64,000 bases of DNA, taken from contig JAPJOH010000007.1 of the NCBI GenBank assembly GCA_030826265.1, forward strand, positions 1 to 64,000, given 5' to 3'. The DNA comes from Collinsella aerofaciens (GTDB lineage Bacteria > Actinomycetota > Coriobacteriia > Coriobacteriales > Coriobacteriaceae). The position numbers were made by a program, and so were the translations under genes. The first letter of the stretch is position 1, and each line of letters starts with the position of its first letter. Positions 28,115 through 37,200 of the stretch are shown piece after piece. The notes under the pieces were generated by a model that was given only the letters and a program-made list of their open reading frames with translations, was not told where the DNA came from and searched no databases.

Positions 28115-29163
28115 CTCATTGGGGACAGACTTACATGAGTGCTTTCACGCATTGGGGACAGACATGAAGCACGCATGCGACGCACTGACTGGCTCCGGCC
28201 CCTGCCTCACGCAGCATCCTTCCAGCCTGCAGTTGCCTTGGTCACGCTTGTAGCGCCGATGCCGGTGATACGGGCAATTTGCTTGACCGTGAGATGCGCC
28301 CGCCTAAGCCTCAGCAGACACGCATCGCGTTCGGGGCGTGGCAGGGCTTTGAGCAGTGCAGGATCTATGCTCGGCAGAACTTCGCGCGCAACGGAAAGGG
28401 CCTCCTCATCGGGGATCCGCCGGCGTGGAAGAACCTCCATTGACCAGATGCGCCCGGCAACTTCCTCGAGATGCTCGCAATAGCAACGGGAGCCACCGAC
28501 AATATCGAGCATAGGAGCCGCATCACAGATGTCAAAGGGATCATAGCCCAGCTGATACGCCTTATAGCTTGACCAGCGGTACGCATCGAGCGAGTCAAGC
28601 GCACCCTTCACGGGATTGAGATGAATATAGTCGAGCAGCTGCACCGCCTGCGTGTCCGACTCAACCGCGACCCGCGAATAGCGATTGTCAAACAGATGTC
28701 CCGTTCTCCCCGTTTTTCCATTGAAATACTTAGCATATGCCGTCAGCGCGCACTGCATTGCCTTTGAAAGGTTGTCAAATGGGTCATCAACCATCAAATG
28801 GAAGTGATTGTCCATAAGGCACCAAGCCAACACCGCCACTTCATGGCGCGCAAACCTGTCCGAGATATCCGATAAGAAACGATAACGGTCGGAGTCATCT
28901 TCAAAAATAATCTGTTTGGAGTTGCCGCGGTCAAAGACGTGGTAATAGCCGGTGATCGAAACGGGGCGGGCGCATCGGGGCATAATCTCTCCTTTCAAAA
29001 CTGTTCAGGCAACACCTAAAAGGAGAGAAGCAACGCGAAATGCTGAGCCTGCAACCTATTTCTATCCAATAAGCGGCAATAACAGGCCCAGAACGGCAAA
29101 ATGGCAAATCGATGTCTGTCCCAAATGAGTGAAAGCACTCATAGTAAGTCTGTCCCCAATGAG
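28115..29163. mobile_element. RAYT/REP unit 1 with about 51-bp inverted ends
   Basis: The segment 28115-28165 is a near-exact reverse complement of 29112-29163 (one gap, a few mismatches). Each end contains two copies of a GGGACAGAC core and a small hairpin, for example GCACTCAT (28112-28119) with ATGAGTGC (28135-28142). Between the ends is a single Y1 transposase gene. This is the layout of a REP-associated tyrosine transposase unit. It is inserted between the rpmB terminator and the adhE promoter. Confidence 0.8.
28207..28983 (-). CDS. REP-associated tyrosine transposase (RAYT), Y1 family
   Basis: This is a single-strand DNA endonuclease of the HUH class related to IS200/IS605 TnpA. The 258 residues contain the HUH pair in MDNHFHLMV, the helix AYAKYFNGKTGRTGHLFDNRY carrying a tyrosine nucleophile candidate, and LLDYIHLNPVKGAL. 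A C-terminal DNA-binding helix-turn-helix follows (LTVKQIARITGIGATSVTKA). The ATG at 28983 has AAAGGAGAG upstream. The frame is intact. It is probably active on the repeats that flank it, and shares architecture with the second copy at 61290. Confidence 0.9.
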   Translation of the reverse strand: MPRCARPVSITGYYHVFDRGNSKQIIFEDDSDRYRFLSDISDRFARHEVAVLAWCLMDNHFHLMVDDPFDNLSKAMQCALTAYAKYFNGKTGRTGHLFDNRYSRVAVESDTQAVQLLDYIHLNPVKGALDSLDAYRWSSYKAYQLGYDPFDICDAAPMLDIVGGSRCYCEHLEEVAGRIWSMEVLPRRRIPDEEALSVAREVLPSIDPALLKALPRPERDACLLRLRRAHLTVKQIARITGIGATSVTKATAGWKDAA

Positions 29164-29194
29164 CGGGGCGATGCGCAGGGCAGATAGATTTAGT

Positions 29195-29206
29195 TGAAAC
29201 GGTTCA
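29195..29206. promoter_or_regulatory. TGAA-n4-TTCA palindrome upstream of adhE
   Basis: The small palindrome TGAAACGGTTCA lies about 60 bases before the adhE -10 box. Its half-site spacing equals that of the redox regulator Rex (TTGTGAA, four bases, TTCACAA), but the outer bases do not fit. It is recorded as a weak operator candidate only. Confidence 0.2.
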
Positions 29207-29267
29207 TTTGATTGAAGCGTTTTAGTTTGTCTTTTACGGGAATCTGCCCGTTCACCGAATTATTTCT

Positions 29268-29276
29268 TGCTATCAT
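29268..29276 (+). promoter_or_regulatory. Extended -10 promoter candidate of adhE
   Basis: TGCTATCAT matches the extended -10 pattern 40 bases before the adhE ATG. No good -35 lies at the usual distance. Confidence 0.5.
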
Positions 29277-29316
29277 GCATCTTGTAGGGTAAATCTCCGA
29301 TCGCAAGGAGACACAA

Positions 29317-31965
29317 ATGGTGAAAAAGTCACCGGAAAACACTACTCCCGCCATCGTGGACAACGTGGAGGCGCTTGAGGCCAAACTCAAATCTATGCGT
29401 GAGGCCCAGGCTAAATTCGCTGAGTACACTCAGGAGCAGGTAGACAAGATCTTCTACGAGGCTGCTATGGCCGCCAACAAGGCTCGTATTCCTTTGGCCA
29501 AGCTCGCCATCGAGGAGACCGGCCGTGGCGTTCTCGAGGACAAGGTCATCAAGAACCACTACGCCGCTGAGTACATCTACAACGCTTACAAGAACACCAA
29601 GACCTGCGGTGTCATCGAGCGCGACGACGCTTACGGCATCACCAAGGTCGCCGAGCCGATCGGTATCGTTGGCGCTGTCATCCCGACCACCAACCCGACC
29701 TCCACGGCCATCTTCAAGACGCTCATCTGCCTGAAGACCCGTAACGCCATCATCATCTCCCCGCACCCGGCAGCCGCCAAGTGCACCATCGCCGCCGCCA
29801 AGCTCGTTCTCGACGCAGCTGTCAAGGCCGGTGCTCCTGAGGGCATCATCGGCTGGGTCGACAAGCCGTCCATCGAGCTGACCAACATGGTCATGCGCGA
29901 CGTCGACATCATTCTCGCAACCGGTGGCCCGGGCATGGTCAAGGCTGCTTACTCCTCCGGTAAGCCCGCACTCGGCGTCGGCGCCGGCAACACCCCGGTC
30001 ATCATCGACGATACCGCGGACATCAAGCTCGCCGTCAACTCCATCATCCACTCCAAGACGTTCGACAACGGCATGATCTGCGCTTCCGAGCAGTCCGTGA
30101 CCGTCATCGACACCATCTATGACCAGGTCAAGGCCGAGTTCCAGAAGCGCGGCTGCTACTTCGTCAAGCAGGGTGCCGAGATGGAGGCCCTGCGTGCCGC
30201 CATGTTCAAGAACGGCGCTCTCGATCACCGCATCCCCGGCATGGCTGCCGCCAAGATCGCCGAGCTCGCCGGCATCGAGGTTCCCGCCAAGACCAAGATC
30301 CTGATCGCCGAGGTCACCTCCACCGATCCCGAGAAGGAAGAGTTCTCCCACGAGAAGCTCTCCCCGGTCCTCGCTATGTATCACGCCAAGGACTTCCAGG
30401 AGGCCGTTGACAAGGCAGAGCACCTCGTCCTCGCAGGTGGCCCGGGCCACACCGCCTCTCTCTACGTGCACCCGGCACAGAGCGAGAAGATCGCTAAGTT
30501 CCAGCACGTCATGAAGGCCTGCCGTATCGTCATCAACACCCCGTCCTCGCACGGCGGCATCGGTGACCTGTACAACTTTGGCATGAAGCCGTCTCTGACC
30601 CTGGGCTGCGGCTCCTGGGGCGGCAACTCCGTCTCCGAGAACGTTGGGGTGAAGCACTTGATCAACGTTAAGACTGTGGCCGAGCGCCGTGAGAACATGC
30701 TGTGGTTCCGCGCTCCCGAGAAGGTCTACTTCAAGAAGGGTTCCACGCCCGTCGCCCTCGATGAGCTGGGCAATGTCATGGGCAAGAAGCGCGCCTTCAT
30801 CGTCACCGACCAGTTCCTCTTCAAGAATGGCAACACCCGCGCCATCGAGGCCAAGCTCGACGAGATGGGCATCGCCCACGACTGCTTCTACGACGTCGAG
30901 CCCGATCCGTCGCTGCAGTGCGCACGTCGCGGCGCCAAGCAGATGGCTCTCTTTGAGCCGGACGCCATCATCGCCGTCGGCGGTGGCTCCGCTATGGACG
31001 CCGGCAAGATCATGTGGATGATGTACGAGCACCCCGAGTGCAAGTTTGAGGACATGGCCATGGACTTCATGGACATCCGCAAGCGTATCTTCACCTTCCC
31101 CGAGATGGGCAAGAAGGCCTACTTCGTCGCCGTCCCGACCTCTTCGGGCACCGGTTCCGAGTGCACGCCGTTCGCCATCATCACCGACAAGGAGACCGGC
31201 ATCAAGTGGCCGCTCGCCGACTACGCGCTGCTCCCCAACATGGCTATCGTTGACGCCGACAACTGCATGACCGCCCCGCGCGGCCTGACCGCTGCCTCCG
31301 GCATCGACGTCATGACCCACGCCATCGAGTCCTACGTCTCCATCATGGCTTCCGACTACACCAAGGGCCTCTCCGAGCGCGCTGCCAAGCTCGTCTTTGA
31401 GAACCTGCCCTCCAGCTTCACGAACGGCGCCAAGGACCCGCACGCCCGCGAGGAGATGCACAACGCCTCCTGCATGGCCGGTATGGCCTTCGCCAACGCC
31501 TTCCTGGGCCTCAACCACTCCATGGCTCACAAGCTCGGCGCTTTCCATCACCTGCCCCACGGCATCGCTAACGCCGTCATCCTGACCCGCGTCATGCGCT
31601 ACAACGCCGCCGAGGCTCCCGTCAAGATGGGTACCTTCTCCCAGTATCCTTACCCCAACGCGCTGCACAACTACGCCGAGATGGCCAAGTACTGCGGCAT
31701 CGAGGGCAAGGACGACAAGGAGGTCTTCGAGAACTTCATCACGAAGCTCGAGGAGCTCAAGGACTTCATCGGCGTCAAGAAGACCATCGCCGACTACGGT
31801 GTTGACGAGCAGTACTTCCTCGACACCCTCGACGAGATGACCGAGCAGGCATTCAACGACCAGTGCACCGGCGCTAACCCGCGCTACCCGCTCATGAGCG
31901 AGATCAAGGAGCTCTACCTGGACGCCTACTACGGCCGCGAGCCCCAGGATTACGCCGTCTGCTAG
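29317..31965 (+). CDS. adhE: Bifunctional acetaldehyde-CoA / alcohol dehydrogenase
   Basis: AdhE reduces acetyl-CoA to acetaldehyde and then to ethanol, reoxidising two NADH; it forms filaments (spirosomes) in the cytoplasm. The 882 residues are the aldehyde dehydrogenase domain (about 1-440, catalytic cysteine in GMICASEQS, GVGAGNTPVIID) fused to an iron alcohol dehydrogenase domain (about 460-882, VGGGSAMDAGK, VPTSSGTGSE, metal ligands in MTHAIESY and HKLGAFHH...HGIANA). SD AAGGAGA precedes the ATG. Codon use is strongly biased to C-ending codons, more than in its neighbours, as expected for a very highly expressed gene. Confidence 0.98.
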   Translation: MVKKSPENTTPAIVDNVEALEAKLKSMREAQAKFAEYTQEQVDKIFYEAAMAANKARIPLAKLAIEETGRGVLEDKVIKNHYAAEYIYNAYKNTKTCGVIERDDAYGITKVAEPIGIVGAVIPTTNPTSTAIFKTLICLKTRNAIIISPHPAAAKCTIAAAKLVLDAAVKAGAPEGIIGWVDKPSIELTNMVMRDVDIILATGGPGMVKAAYSSGKPALGVGAGNTPVIIDDTADIKLAVNSIIHSKTFDNGMICASEQSVTVIDTIYDQVKAEFQKRGCYFVKQGAEMEALRAAMFKNGALDHRIPGMAAAKIAELAGIEVPAKTKILIAEVTSTDPEKEEFSHEKLSPVLAMYHAKDFQEAVDKAEHLVLAGGPGHTASLYVHPAQSEKIAKFQHVMKACRIVINTPSSHGGIGDLYNFGMKPSLTLGCGSWGGNSVSENVGVKHLINVKTVAERRENMLWFRAPEKVYFKKGSTPVALDELGNVMGKKRAFIVTDQFLFKNGNTRAIEAKLDEMGIAHDCFYDVEPDPSLQCARRGAKQMALFEPDAIIAVGGGSAMDAGKIMWMMYEHPECKFEDMAMDFMDIRKRIFTFPEMGKKAYFVAVPTSSGTGSECTPFAIITDKETGIKWPLADYALLPNMAIVDADNCMTAPRGLTAASGIDVMTHAIESYVSIMASDYTKGLSERAAKLVFENLPSSFTNGAKDPHAREEMHNASCMAGMAFANAFLGLNHSMAHKLGAFHHLPHGIANAVILTRVMRYNAAEAPVKMGTFSQYPYPNALHNYAEMAKYCGIEGKDDKEVFENFITKLEELKDFIGVKKTIADYGVDEQYFLDTLDEMTEQAFNDQCTGANPRYPLMSEIKELYLDAYYGREPQDYAVC

Positions 31966-31985
31966 TTTTTAGCACGGTTATTTGC

Positions 31986-32023
31986 GGCGGGGGTGCACGG
32001 GTGTACGCACGCCCCCGCCGTTG
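31986..32023 (+). other. GC-rich hairpin between adhE and the next gene
   Basis: GGCGGGGGTGC can pair with GCACGCCCCCGCC with a small bulge. No T-tract follows, so it is not a typical terminator. It may stabilise the end of the adhE message while allowing transcription into the downstream gene 30 bases later. Confidence 0.5.
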
Positions 32024-32053
32024 CTTCTATCGCATCGTTGAAAGGATGCAATC

Positions 32054-32818
32054 ATGCTGCTCCCCGATTCCAAGACCGAGCTCGTCCGTCGCGGCAACAA
32101 GGTCGTTTACGACCTGGGCGACAAGATCGTCAAGGTCTTCAACGAGACCAAGCCCGTCTCCGACGTGTTCAACGAGGCTTTGAATCTTGCCCGCATCAAT
32201 GAGTGCGGCATCCGCAGCCCCAAGGCGCTCGAGGTTTCTCAGCTCGAGAACGCCAACGGCTGGGCGCTCGTGACCGAGAAGGTTCCGGGCACCACCCTTG
32301 CCGAGAAGATGACTGCCGAGCCCCAGCGCTTTGGTGAGTACCTCGAGATGTTCGTCGACCTCCAGATCGAGATCCACGGTTACACCTCCCCGCTGCTCAA
32401 CCGTCAGCGCGACAAGTTCGCCCGCATGATCGACAGCCTTGATCAGCTCAATGCCACCACGCGCTACAACCTTCAGGAGCGCCTGGACGGCATGACCAAG
32501 GAGTTCAAGGTCTGCCACGGCGACTTCAACCCCTCCAACGTCATCGTCGGCGACGACGGCCAGCTCTATGTGTGCGACTGGGCACACGCCACCCAGGGCT
32601 CCCCTGCTGCCGACGTTGCCACCACCCACCTGCTCTTCGCCCTCAACAGCAAGGATCAGGCTGAGGCCTACCTGGAGCTCTACTGCGACCGCGCCGACAT
32701 GCCCATGCAGGTCGTGCGTCAGTGGACGAGCATCGTCGCCGCTTCCGAGCTCGCTCGTAAGCGCAACGTGAACGATGAGTTCCTGAAGAACTGGATCGAC
32801 GTCGTCGATTATCAGTAA
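32054..32818 (+). CDS. Aminoglycoside phosphotransferase-like kinase
   Basis: The 254 residues belong to the protein-kinase-like APH/choline kinase fold: catalytic loop HGDFNPSNVIV (His, Asp and Asn of the Brenner motif, about residue 155) and the metal-binding Asp in VCDWAHA about 17 residues later; KIVKVFNE near residue 25 offers the ATP-contacting lysine. The substrate cannot be read from the sequence; drug resistance is unlikely to be the native role. It follows adhE by 88 bases on the same strand, has AAAGGA before the ATG, and shares the strong C-ending codon bias, so co-expression with adhE is likely. It ends at a strong terminator. Confidence 0.75.
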   Translation: MLLPDSKTELVRRGNKVVYDLGDKIVKVFNETKPVSDVFNEALNLARINECGIRSPKALEVSQLENANGWALVTEKVPGTTLAEKMTAEPQRFGEYLEMFVDLQIEIHGYTSPLLNRQRDKFARMIDSLDQLNATTRYNLQERLDGMTKEFKVCHGDFNPSNVIVGDDGQLYVCDWAHATQGSPAADVATTHLLFALNSKDQAEAYLELYCDRADMPMQVVRQWTSIVAASELARKRNVNDEFLKNWIDVVDYQ

Positions 32819-32852
32819 TATCTGAGCGATTTATTTCGCATCGGAGGCACAA

Positions 32853-32892
32853 GAAAACCCCGCAGCTCATTTGGGCTGTGGGGTTTTCCTTT
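32853..32892 (+). terminator. Rho-independent terminator of the adhE-kinase unit
   Basis: GAAAACCCCGCAGC pairs with GCTGTGGGGTTTTC (one G-T pair), followed by CTTTT. It is 34 bases after the kinase-like gene's stop. Confidence 0.9.
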
Positions 32893-32916
32893 TAGATATT
32901 GAGAATGCTACAAGAT

Positions 32917-32965
32917 AAAAGGACAGCCCCGCATCTCCCCAATCTGGAGAAATGCGGGGCCGTCC
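32917..32965 (-). terminator. Rho-independent terminator of proS
   Basis: On the minus strand GGAC, GCCCCGCAT and TCC pair with GGA, ATGCGGGGC and GTCC with small internal mismatches, followed by TTTTATCTTG. It lies about 30 bases after the proS stop and ends the long pyrH-to-proS unit. Confidence 0.85.
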
Positions 32966-32995
32966 CGTATATCGAACTACAAGCGAAATCGTCGA

Positions 32996-34717
32996 TTAAC
33001 GGCGGGCTGCCTTAACAAGCTCGGCAACCTTGGCAACGACCTCGTCGGTCGCCACGTCCTCGCGCTCGCCCGTAGCACGGTCCTTGAGCTCAACGGTGCC
33101 ATTCTTAAGGCCACGCTTACCCAGAACGACCTGATACGGGAAGCCCATAAGGTCGTTGTCGGCGAACTTGAAGCCGGGACGCTCGTCGCGGTCGTCGACG
33201 ACAACCTCGATACCCTCGGCGCACAGGCCATCAACGATCTGCTCGCAGACGGTAGCGCACTCCTCCTTCTTGGGATCGAGCGGAATCACCGCAACCTCGT
33301 ACGGGGCAACGGAGACCGGCCAGACGATACCGTGCTCGTCGTTGTGCTGCTCCACGACGGCAGCGAGCGAGCGGGACACACCAACGCCGTAGCAGCCCAT
33401 GATGAGCGGCTTCTCCTTGCCGTCCTCGTCCATAAAGGTGGCACCCATGGCCTCGGAATACTTGGTGCCCAGCTGGAAGACCTGAGAGACCTCGATGCCG
33501 CGGGCAGCGGAGAGCGGCTTGCCGCAGTGCGGGCAGGGGTCGCCGGCGACAACGGTGACCAGATCGGCCCACTCATCGACGGTAAAGTCGTGCTCGGGGC
33601 AGGCACCGGTAAAGTGATAATCGACCTCGTTGGCACCGCAGGCCCACTGCTTGGAATCGCGCAGGCTCTCGTCGCACACCAGACGAATGCCATCGGGCAG
33701 GTTAACCGGTCCGATAAAGCCCTTGTGCAGACCGTTCGCCTGAAGCTCCTCGTCGGTCATCATGCGATAGCCCTTGCCAAAGACGTGCTCGGCCTTGCAA
33801 TCGTTGAGCTCGTGATCGCCCGGAACAATGGCCACGACGGGCTTGCCCTCGGCGTCGATGAGTGCCAGCGACTTGCGCGTGCCGTTCTCGGGGAAGCCGA
33901 AGAACTTTGCAACGGCCTCGATGGTGCCCATGCCCGGAGTCTCGACCTTGGAAAGCGTACCGTCGCCAGGACCCTCGGCCACAACGACCTTGGTGCTTGC
34001 CGCCTCGTCATCGGCAGCAAAGCCGCAATCGTCGCAGTAGACGAGCGAAGCCTCGCCGGCGTCGGCCAAAGCCATGTACTCGACGGAGGTATCGCCACCG
34101 ATCTCACCGGAGTCGGCAACAACGGGCAGGGCCTTGATATAGCAGCGCTCGCAGATGTTAGCGTAGGCCTGCTTCATCTTGTCGTACTCCTCCTGCAGAC
34201 TCTCCTGCGTGGCGGAGAAGCTGTAGGCGTCCTTCATGATGAACTCGCGACCGCGCATCAGGCCAAAGCGGGGGCGGAACTCGTCGCGGAACTTATCCTG
34301 GATGTGGTAGAGGTTAACGGGTAGCTGCTTGTAGGAGCGCAGCTCATTGCGCACCAGGGCCGTGACGGTCTCCTCGTGCGTGGGGCCCAGGACGAACTCG
34401 CGACCGTGACGGTCGTCAAAGCGCACAAGCTCCTTGCCATAGGCGTCGATGCGGCCGGACTCACGCCACAACTCGGCATCGACCATGATAGGCATCATAA
34501 GCTCCTGGGCGCCGGCGGCGTCCATCTCGTCGCGCACGATGTTCTCGATCTTGCGAATCGAGCGCCAAGCAAGCGGCAGGTAGGAATATAGACCGGCGGC
34601 CTCCTTGCGGATCATGCCGGCACGGAGCAGCAGACGGTGGCTGGCGAGCTCAGCGTCCGCCGGATCCTCTTTAAGCGTCGGCGCATAAAGCTTAGACATA
34701 TACATTGCTCGGGTCAT
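32996..34717 (-). CDS. proS: Prolyl-tRNA synthetase, bacterial type
   Basis: This class II synthetase charges tRNA-Pro. The 573 residues contain motif 2 (FRDEFRPRFGLMRGREFIMKDAYSF region), the inserted editing domain (about 225-400) that removes Ala-tRNA-Pro, motif 3 GCYGVGVSRSLAA and the C-terminal anticodon domain. The ATG directly follows the ispG stop with AGGAG seven bases upstream; ATGs at 34705 and 34699 are weaker choices. Order rseP-ispG-proS ends the isoprenoid and lipid run. Confidence 0.97.
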   Translation of the reverse strand: MTRAMYMSKLYAPTLKEDPADAELASHRLLLRAGMIRKEAAGLYSYLPLAWRSIRKIENIVRDEMDAAGAQELMMPIMVDAELWRESGRIDAYGKELVRFDDRHGREFVLGPTHEETVTALVRNELRSYKQLPVNLYHIQDKFRDEFRPRFGLMRGREFIMKDAYSFSATQESLQEEYDKMKQAYANICERCYIKALPVVADSGEIGGDTSVEYMALADAGEASLVYCDDCGFAADDEAASTKVVVAEGPGDGTLSKVETPGMGTIEAVAKFFGFPENGTRKSLALIDAEGKPVVAIVPGDHELNDCKAEHVFGKGYRMMTDEELQANGLHKGFIGPVNLPDGIRLVCDESLRDSKQWACGANEVDYHFTGACPEHDFTVDEWADLVTVVAGDPCPHCGKPLSAARGIEVSQVFQLGTKYSEAMGATFMDEDGKEKPLIMGCYGVGVSRSLAAVVEQHNDEHGIVWPVSVAPYEVAVIPLDPKKEECATVCEQIVDGLCAEGIEVVVDDRDERPGFKFADNDLMGFPYQVVLGKRGLKNGTVELKDRATGEREDVATDEVVAKVAELVKAARR

Positions 34718-35800
34718 TTATTTCTCCTCAATAAGCTTGTCGACCTCGACCATAAGCGCGTCGACAATTTGGTCCTCAGCTACTTTACCAATGATCTGGC
34801 CATGCGAAAAGAGCAAGGCCTGACCACGTCCGCAAGCAACGCCCAGATCGGCATCAGAAGCCTCGCCGGGGCCATTAACGGCACATCCCATCACAGCGAT
34901 CGAAAGCGGCGCGGAGTAGTTCTTAAGCCGCTCGGTAACCTCCTCGGCAATGGGAATAAGGTTAACCTGGCAGCGGGCGCATGTGGGGCACGAGACAATC
35001 TCGGGGCCACGGCGACGCAGGCCCAACGACTGCAGTATACCCCAGGCAACCGGCGGCTCCTCAACCGGATCGGCTGTGAGCGACACACGCATGGTGTCGC
35101 CAATGCCTTCGGAAAGCAAGATACCCAAGCCTACAGAGCTCTTGATGGTGCCCTGGAGCTTGGTCCCCGCCTCCGTCACGCCCAGGTGAAGCGGAACGTG
35201 GGGAATCTCACGCGACAGGGCTCGATAGGTATCGAGCGTCGTTTGCACGCTATGGGCCTTGGCCGAAAGCACAATGTTCGTAAAGCCGCGGTCCTCAAAG
35301 TGCTTGACGAAGCGCTCGCTCGACATCACGAGCTTTTCGGGCTGCGTGAGGTCTTCGCGCTCGGCGATATCCTGCTCAAGCGAACCGGCATTGACGCCGA
35401 TACGAATCGCACAGCCCGCGGCGCCGGCGGCGTCGATCACGGCATCGACCTTGGCCCAATCGCCAATGTTGCCGGGATTGATGCGGAGCTTGGCGGCACC
35501 GGCCTCCACAGCGCCAATGGCCAGCTTGTGGTTAAAGTGGATATCGGCAACGATTGGCACCGGAGACTCGGCACAGATGGTGCGGAAACCCTCAAGCGCG
35601 GCCTCGGTGGGCACGCTCACACGCACGATATCGCAGCCAGCCTGCGCCAACGCGCACACTTGCGCAAGCGTTGCCTGGGCGTCAGCGGTATCGGTGCAGG
35701 TCATGGATTGGACCACCACCGGCGCGCCGCCACCGATCTGCACACCGCCCACATGCACGGGGCGCGTCAACTCGCGAGGCAAAGGATGGGATAAAGACAA
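34718..35800 (-). CDS. ispG: (E)-4-hydroxy-3-methylbut-2-enyl-diphosphate synthase
   Basis: IspG is the 4Fe-4S enzyme of the MEP isoprenoid pathway. The family blocks VQSMTCTDTADAQAT, VADIHFNHKLA, RINPGNIGD and the cluster cysteines SCPTCARC and GCAVNGPGEAS are present. No ATG fits the start: TTG at 35800 has AGGGGAG eight bases upstream and gives about 360 residues; GTG at 35809 is the alternative. Its start lies 11 bases past the rseP stop, so the genes are coupled. Dxr of the same pathway is two genes upstream. Confidence 0.94.
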   Translation of the reverse strand: MSLSHPLPRELTRPVHVGGVQIGGGAPVVVQSMTCTDTADAQATLAQVCALAQAGCDIVRVSVPTEAALEGFRTICAESPVPIVADIHFNHKLAIGAVEAGAAKLRINPGNIGDWAKVDAVIDAAGAAGCAIRIGVNAGSLEQDIAEREDLTQPEKLVMSSERFVKHFEDRGFTNIVLSAKAHSVQTTLDTYRALSREIPHVPLHLGVTEAGTKLQGTIKSSVGLGILLSEGIGDTMRVSLTADPVEEPPVAWGILQSLGLRRRGPEIVSCPTCARCQVNLIPIAEEVTERLKNYSAPLSIAVMGCAVNGPGEASDADLGVACGRGQALLFSHGQIIGKVAEDQIVDALMVEVDKLIEEK

Positions 35801-35813
35801 TCCAAACACTCCC

Positions 35814-37175
35814 CTACAGGATAAATCGAAGGACGTCGGAACGAAGCATATAGACAAACAGCAGCGCAAAGAGCGCGATGCCCACATAGCTCACAATCGT
35901 CTGGACCTTGAGCGGAAGCTCGCGGCCAGCAATCTTTTGAATGATCTCGATGACCAGCTTGCCGCCATCGAGTGGTGGGATGGGCAGCAGGTTCATAAAG
36001 CCAAGCGAGAACGAAATGAGGGCGGCAAACGAAAGGAACGTGGCAGGGCCGGCAGCAGCAGCCTGTGAGGACATAACGCTAATGCCCACGATCGAAGAAG
36101 ACTGATCGAGAATCTCCATCGTATGCTGCGGCTGGAGCAGGCGCATCACGCCCTCCGCTGTCTGCACGACACAGGAGAACGAAAGGCGAGCCGACGTGAT
36201 GGGGTCTAAACGGACCACCTGCGTAGAGGCATACACACCTAGGCGCTCGTCCTCTTTGAGCGCAACCGAGGTCGAATGCTGCTTGCCGTCGCGCTCATAC
36301 TCAATGGCGATATCGTCCTTACCGGCGGCCTTGCCGATGGCATCGTAAACGTCCATCCAGGTAGAGCACGATACTCCGTCAACCGAAAGGATCGCGTCGC
36401 CGCCCTCGATACCCGCCTTGGCGGCAATAGACCCCTCGTCAACCTGACCGATCACGTTGGTATCCATCGGCACGGTGACACCCGCAATAGAGTAGATGCT
36501 CATAAGCAGCAAAAAGCCCGTCAGGATATTGACGAGAATGCCCGCGAGCAGCATAAAGGCGCGCTTGAGAAAACCCTGGCCCAGATAGGTATGCGAACGC
36601 TCTTGCGCAAGGAACTCGGCTTCGCCGCACGGCAGCTCCCACACATCGCCCTCGGTAGTCGCATGCTCTCGATCGAAACGGCGGCCGTCAAAGGTGGTGT
36701 AACCCGCCGCGTCTCGCGGCAGCGTCTGATACTTGGTGGGATAGTAGCTCGGCGAGGGCTTCTCCCCTTCCTCATACCAAGGCGCGATAGAGCCCCAACC
36801 CAAGAGCAAGGCGCATGCCTCGAGCACAACCTCCTCGGATAGCTCGAGCTCGACAGCAAGGTCGGCCACGGTCACGCGACCATGACGATAGATAGCCGCG
36901 AGCACGCGATCGGCACACGAGACGTCGGTCGGATCCATACCGCAGATGGCAGCGTAGCCACCCAGCAGCAGCGGGGTCACGCCAAACTTGGTTCCAATGC
37001 GACGCGACGTGTAATGGATGTCAAAGCGGCACGGCAGGCCCAAAAAGAACTCGGTCACACGGACGCCGCAGGCACGCGCCGCCAAAAAGTGGCCGCCCTC
37101 GTGCAAAAACACGAGGACGGAAAGCATCAGCAGGCCCCAAAAGACCGATGAGAGAACGCTCAGAACAGTATCCAT
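35814..37175 (-). CDS. rseP: Site-2 metalloprotease RseP/RasP with inserted winged-helix-like domain
   Basis: S2P proteases cut transmembrane segments of anti-sigma factors and signal peptides. The 453 residues show TM1 with HEGGH (about 25-29), a PDZ domain (about 240-330) and NLLPIPPLDGG (about 395-405) in the last membrane region. Between the first core block (LLLGGYAAICGM) and TM2 there are about 115 extra residues; RVLAAIYRHGRVTVADLAVELELSEEVVLEA style helices suggest a winged helix, followed by a polar segment. By the known topology this insert is cytoplasmic. The AGPxxN motif of the family reads AGILVN. ATG at 37175 is the only canonical start near the N-terminus; its SD is weak. Neighbours dxr and ispG are the usual ones. 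Confidence 0.9.
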   Translation of the reverse strand: MDTVLSVLSSVFWGLLMLSVLVFLHEGGHFLAARACGVRVTEFFLGLPCRFDIHYTSRRIGTKFGVTPLLLGGYAAICGMDPTDVSCADRVLAAIYRHGRVTVADLAVELELSEEVVLEACALLLGWGSIAPWYEEGEKPSPSYYPTKYQTLPRDAAGYTTFDGRRFDREHATTEGDVWELPCGEAEFLAQERSHTYLGQGFLKRAFMLLAGILVNILTGFLLLMSIYSIAGVTVPMDTNVIGQVDEGSIAAKAGIEGGDAILSVDGVSCSTWMDVYDAIGKAAGKDDIAIEYERDGKQHSTSVALKEDERLGVYASTQVVRLDPITSARLSFSCVVQTAEGVMRLLQPQHTMEILDQSSSIVGISVMSSQAAAAGPATFLSFAALISFSLGFMNLLPIPPLDGGKLVIEIIQKIAGRELPLKVQTIVSYVGIALFALLFVYMLRSDVLRFIL

Positions 37176-37200
37176 AAAACGAAAAAGCAATCCTTATGGG

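Noticed and set aside
29195..29206. Rex operator upstream of adhE as a firm call
   Set aside because: Only the inner four bases of each half-site fit; kept as a low-confidence palindrome instead.
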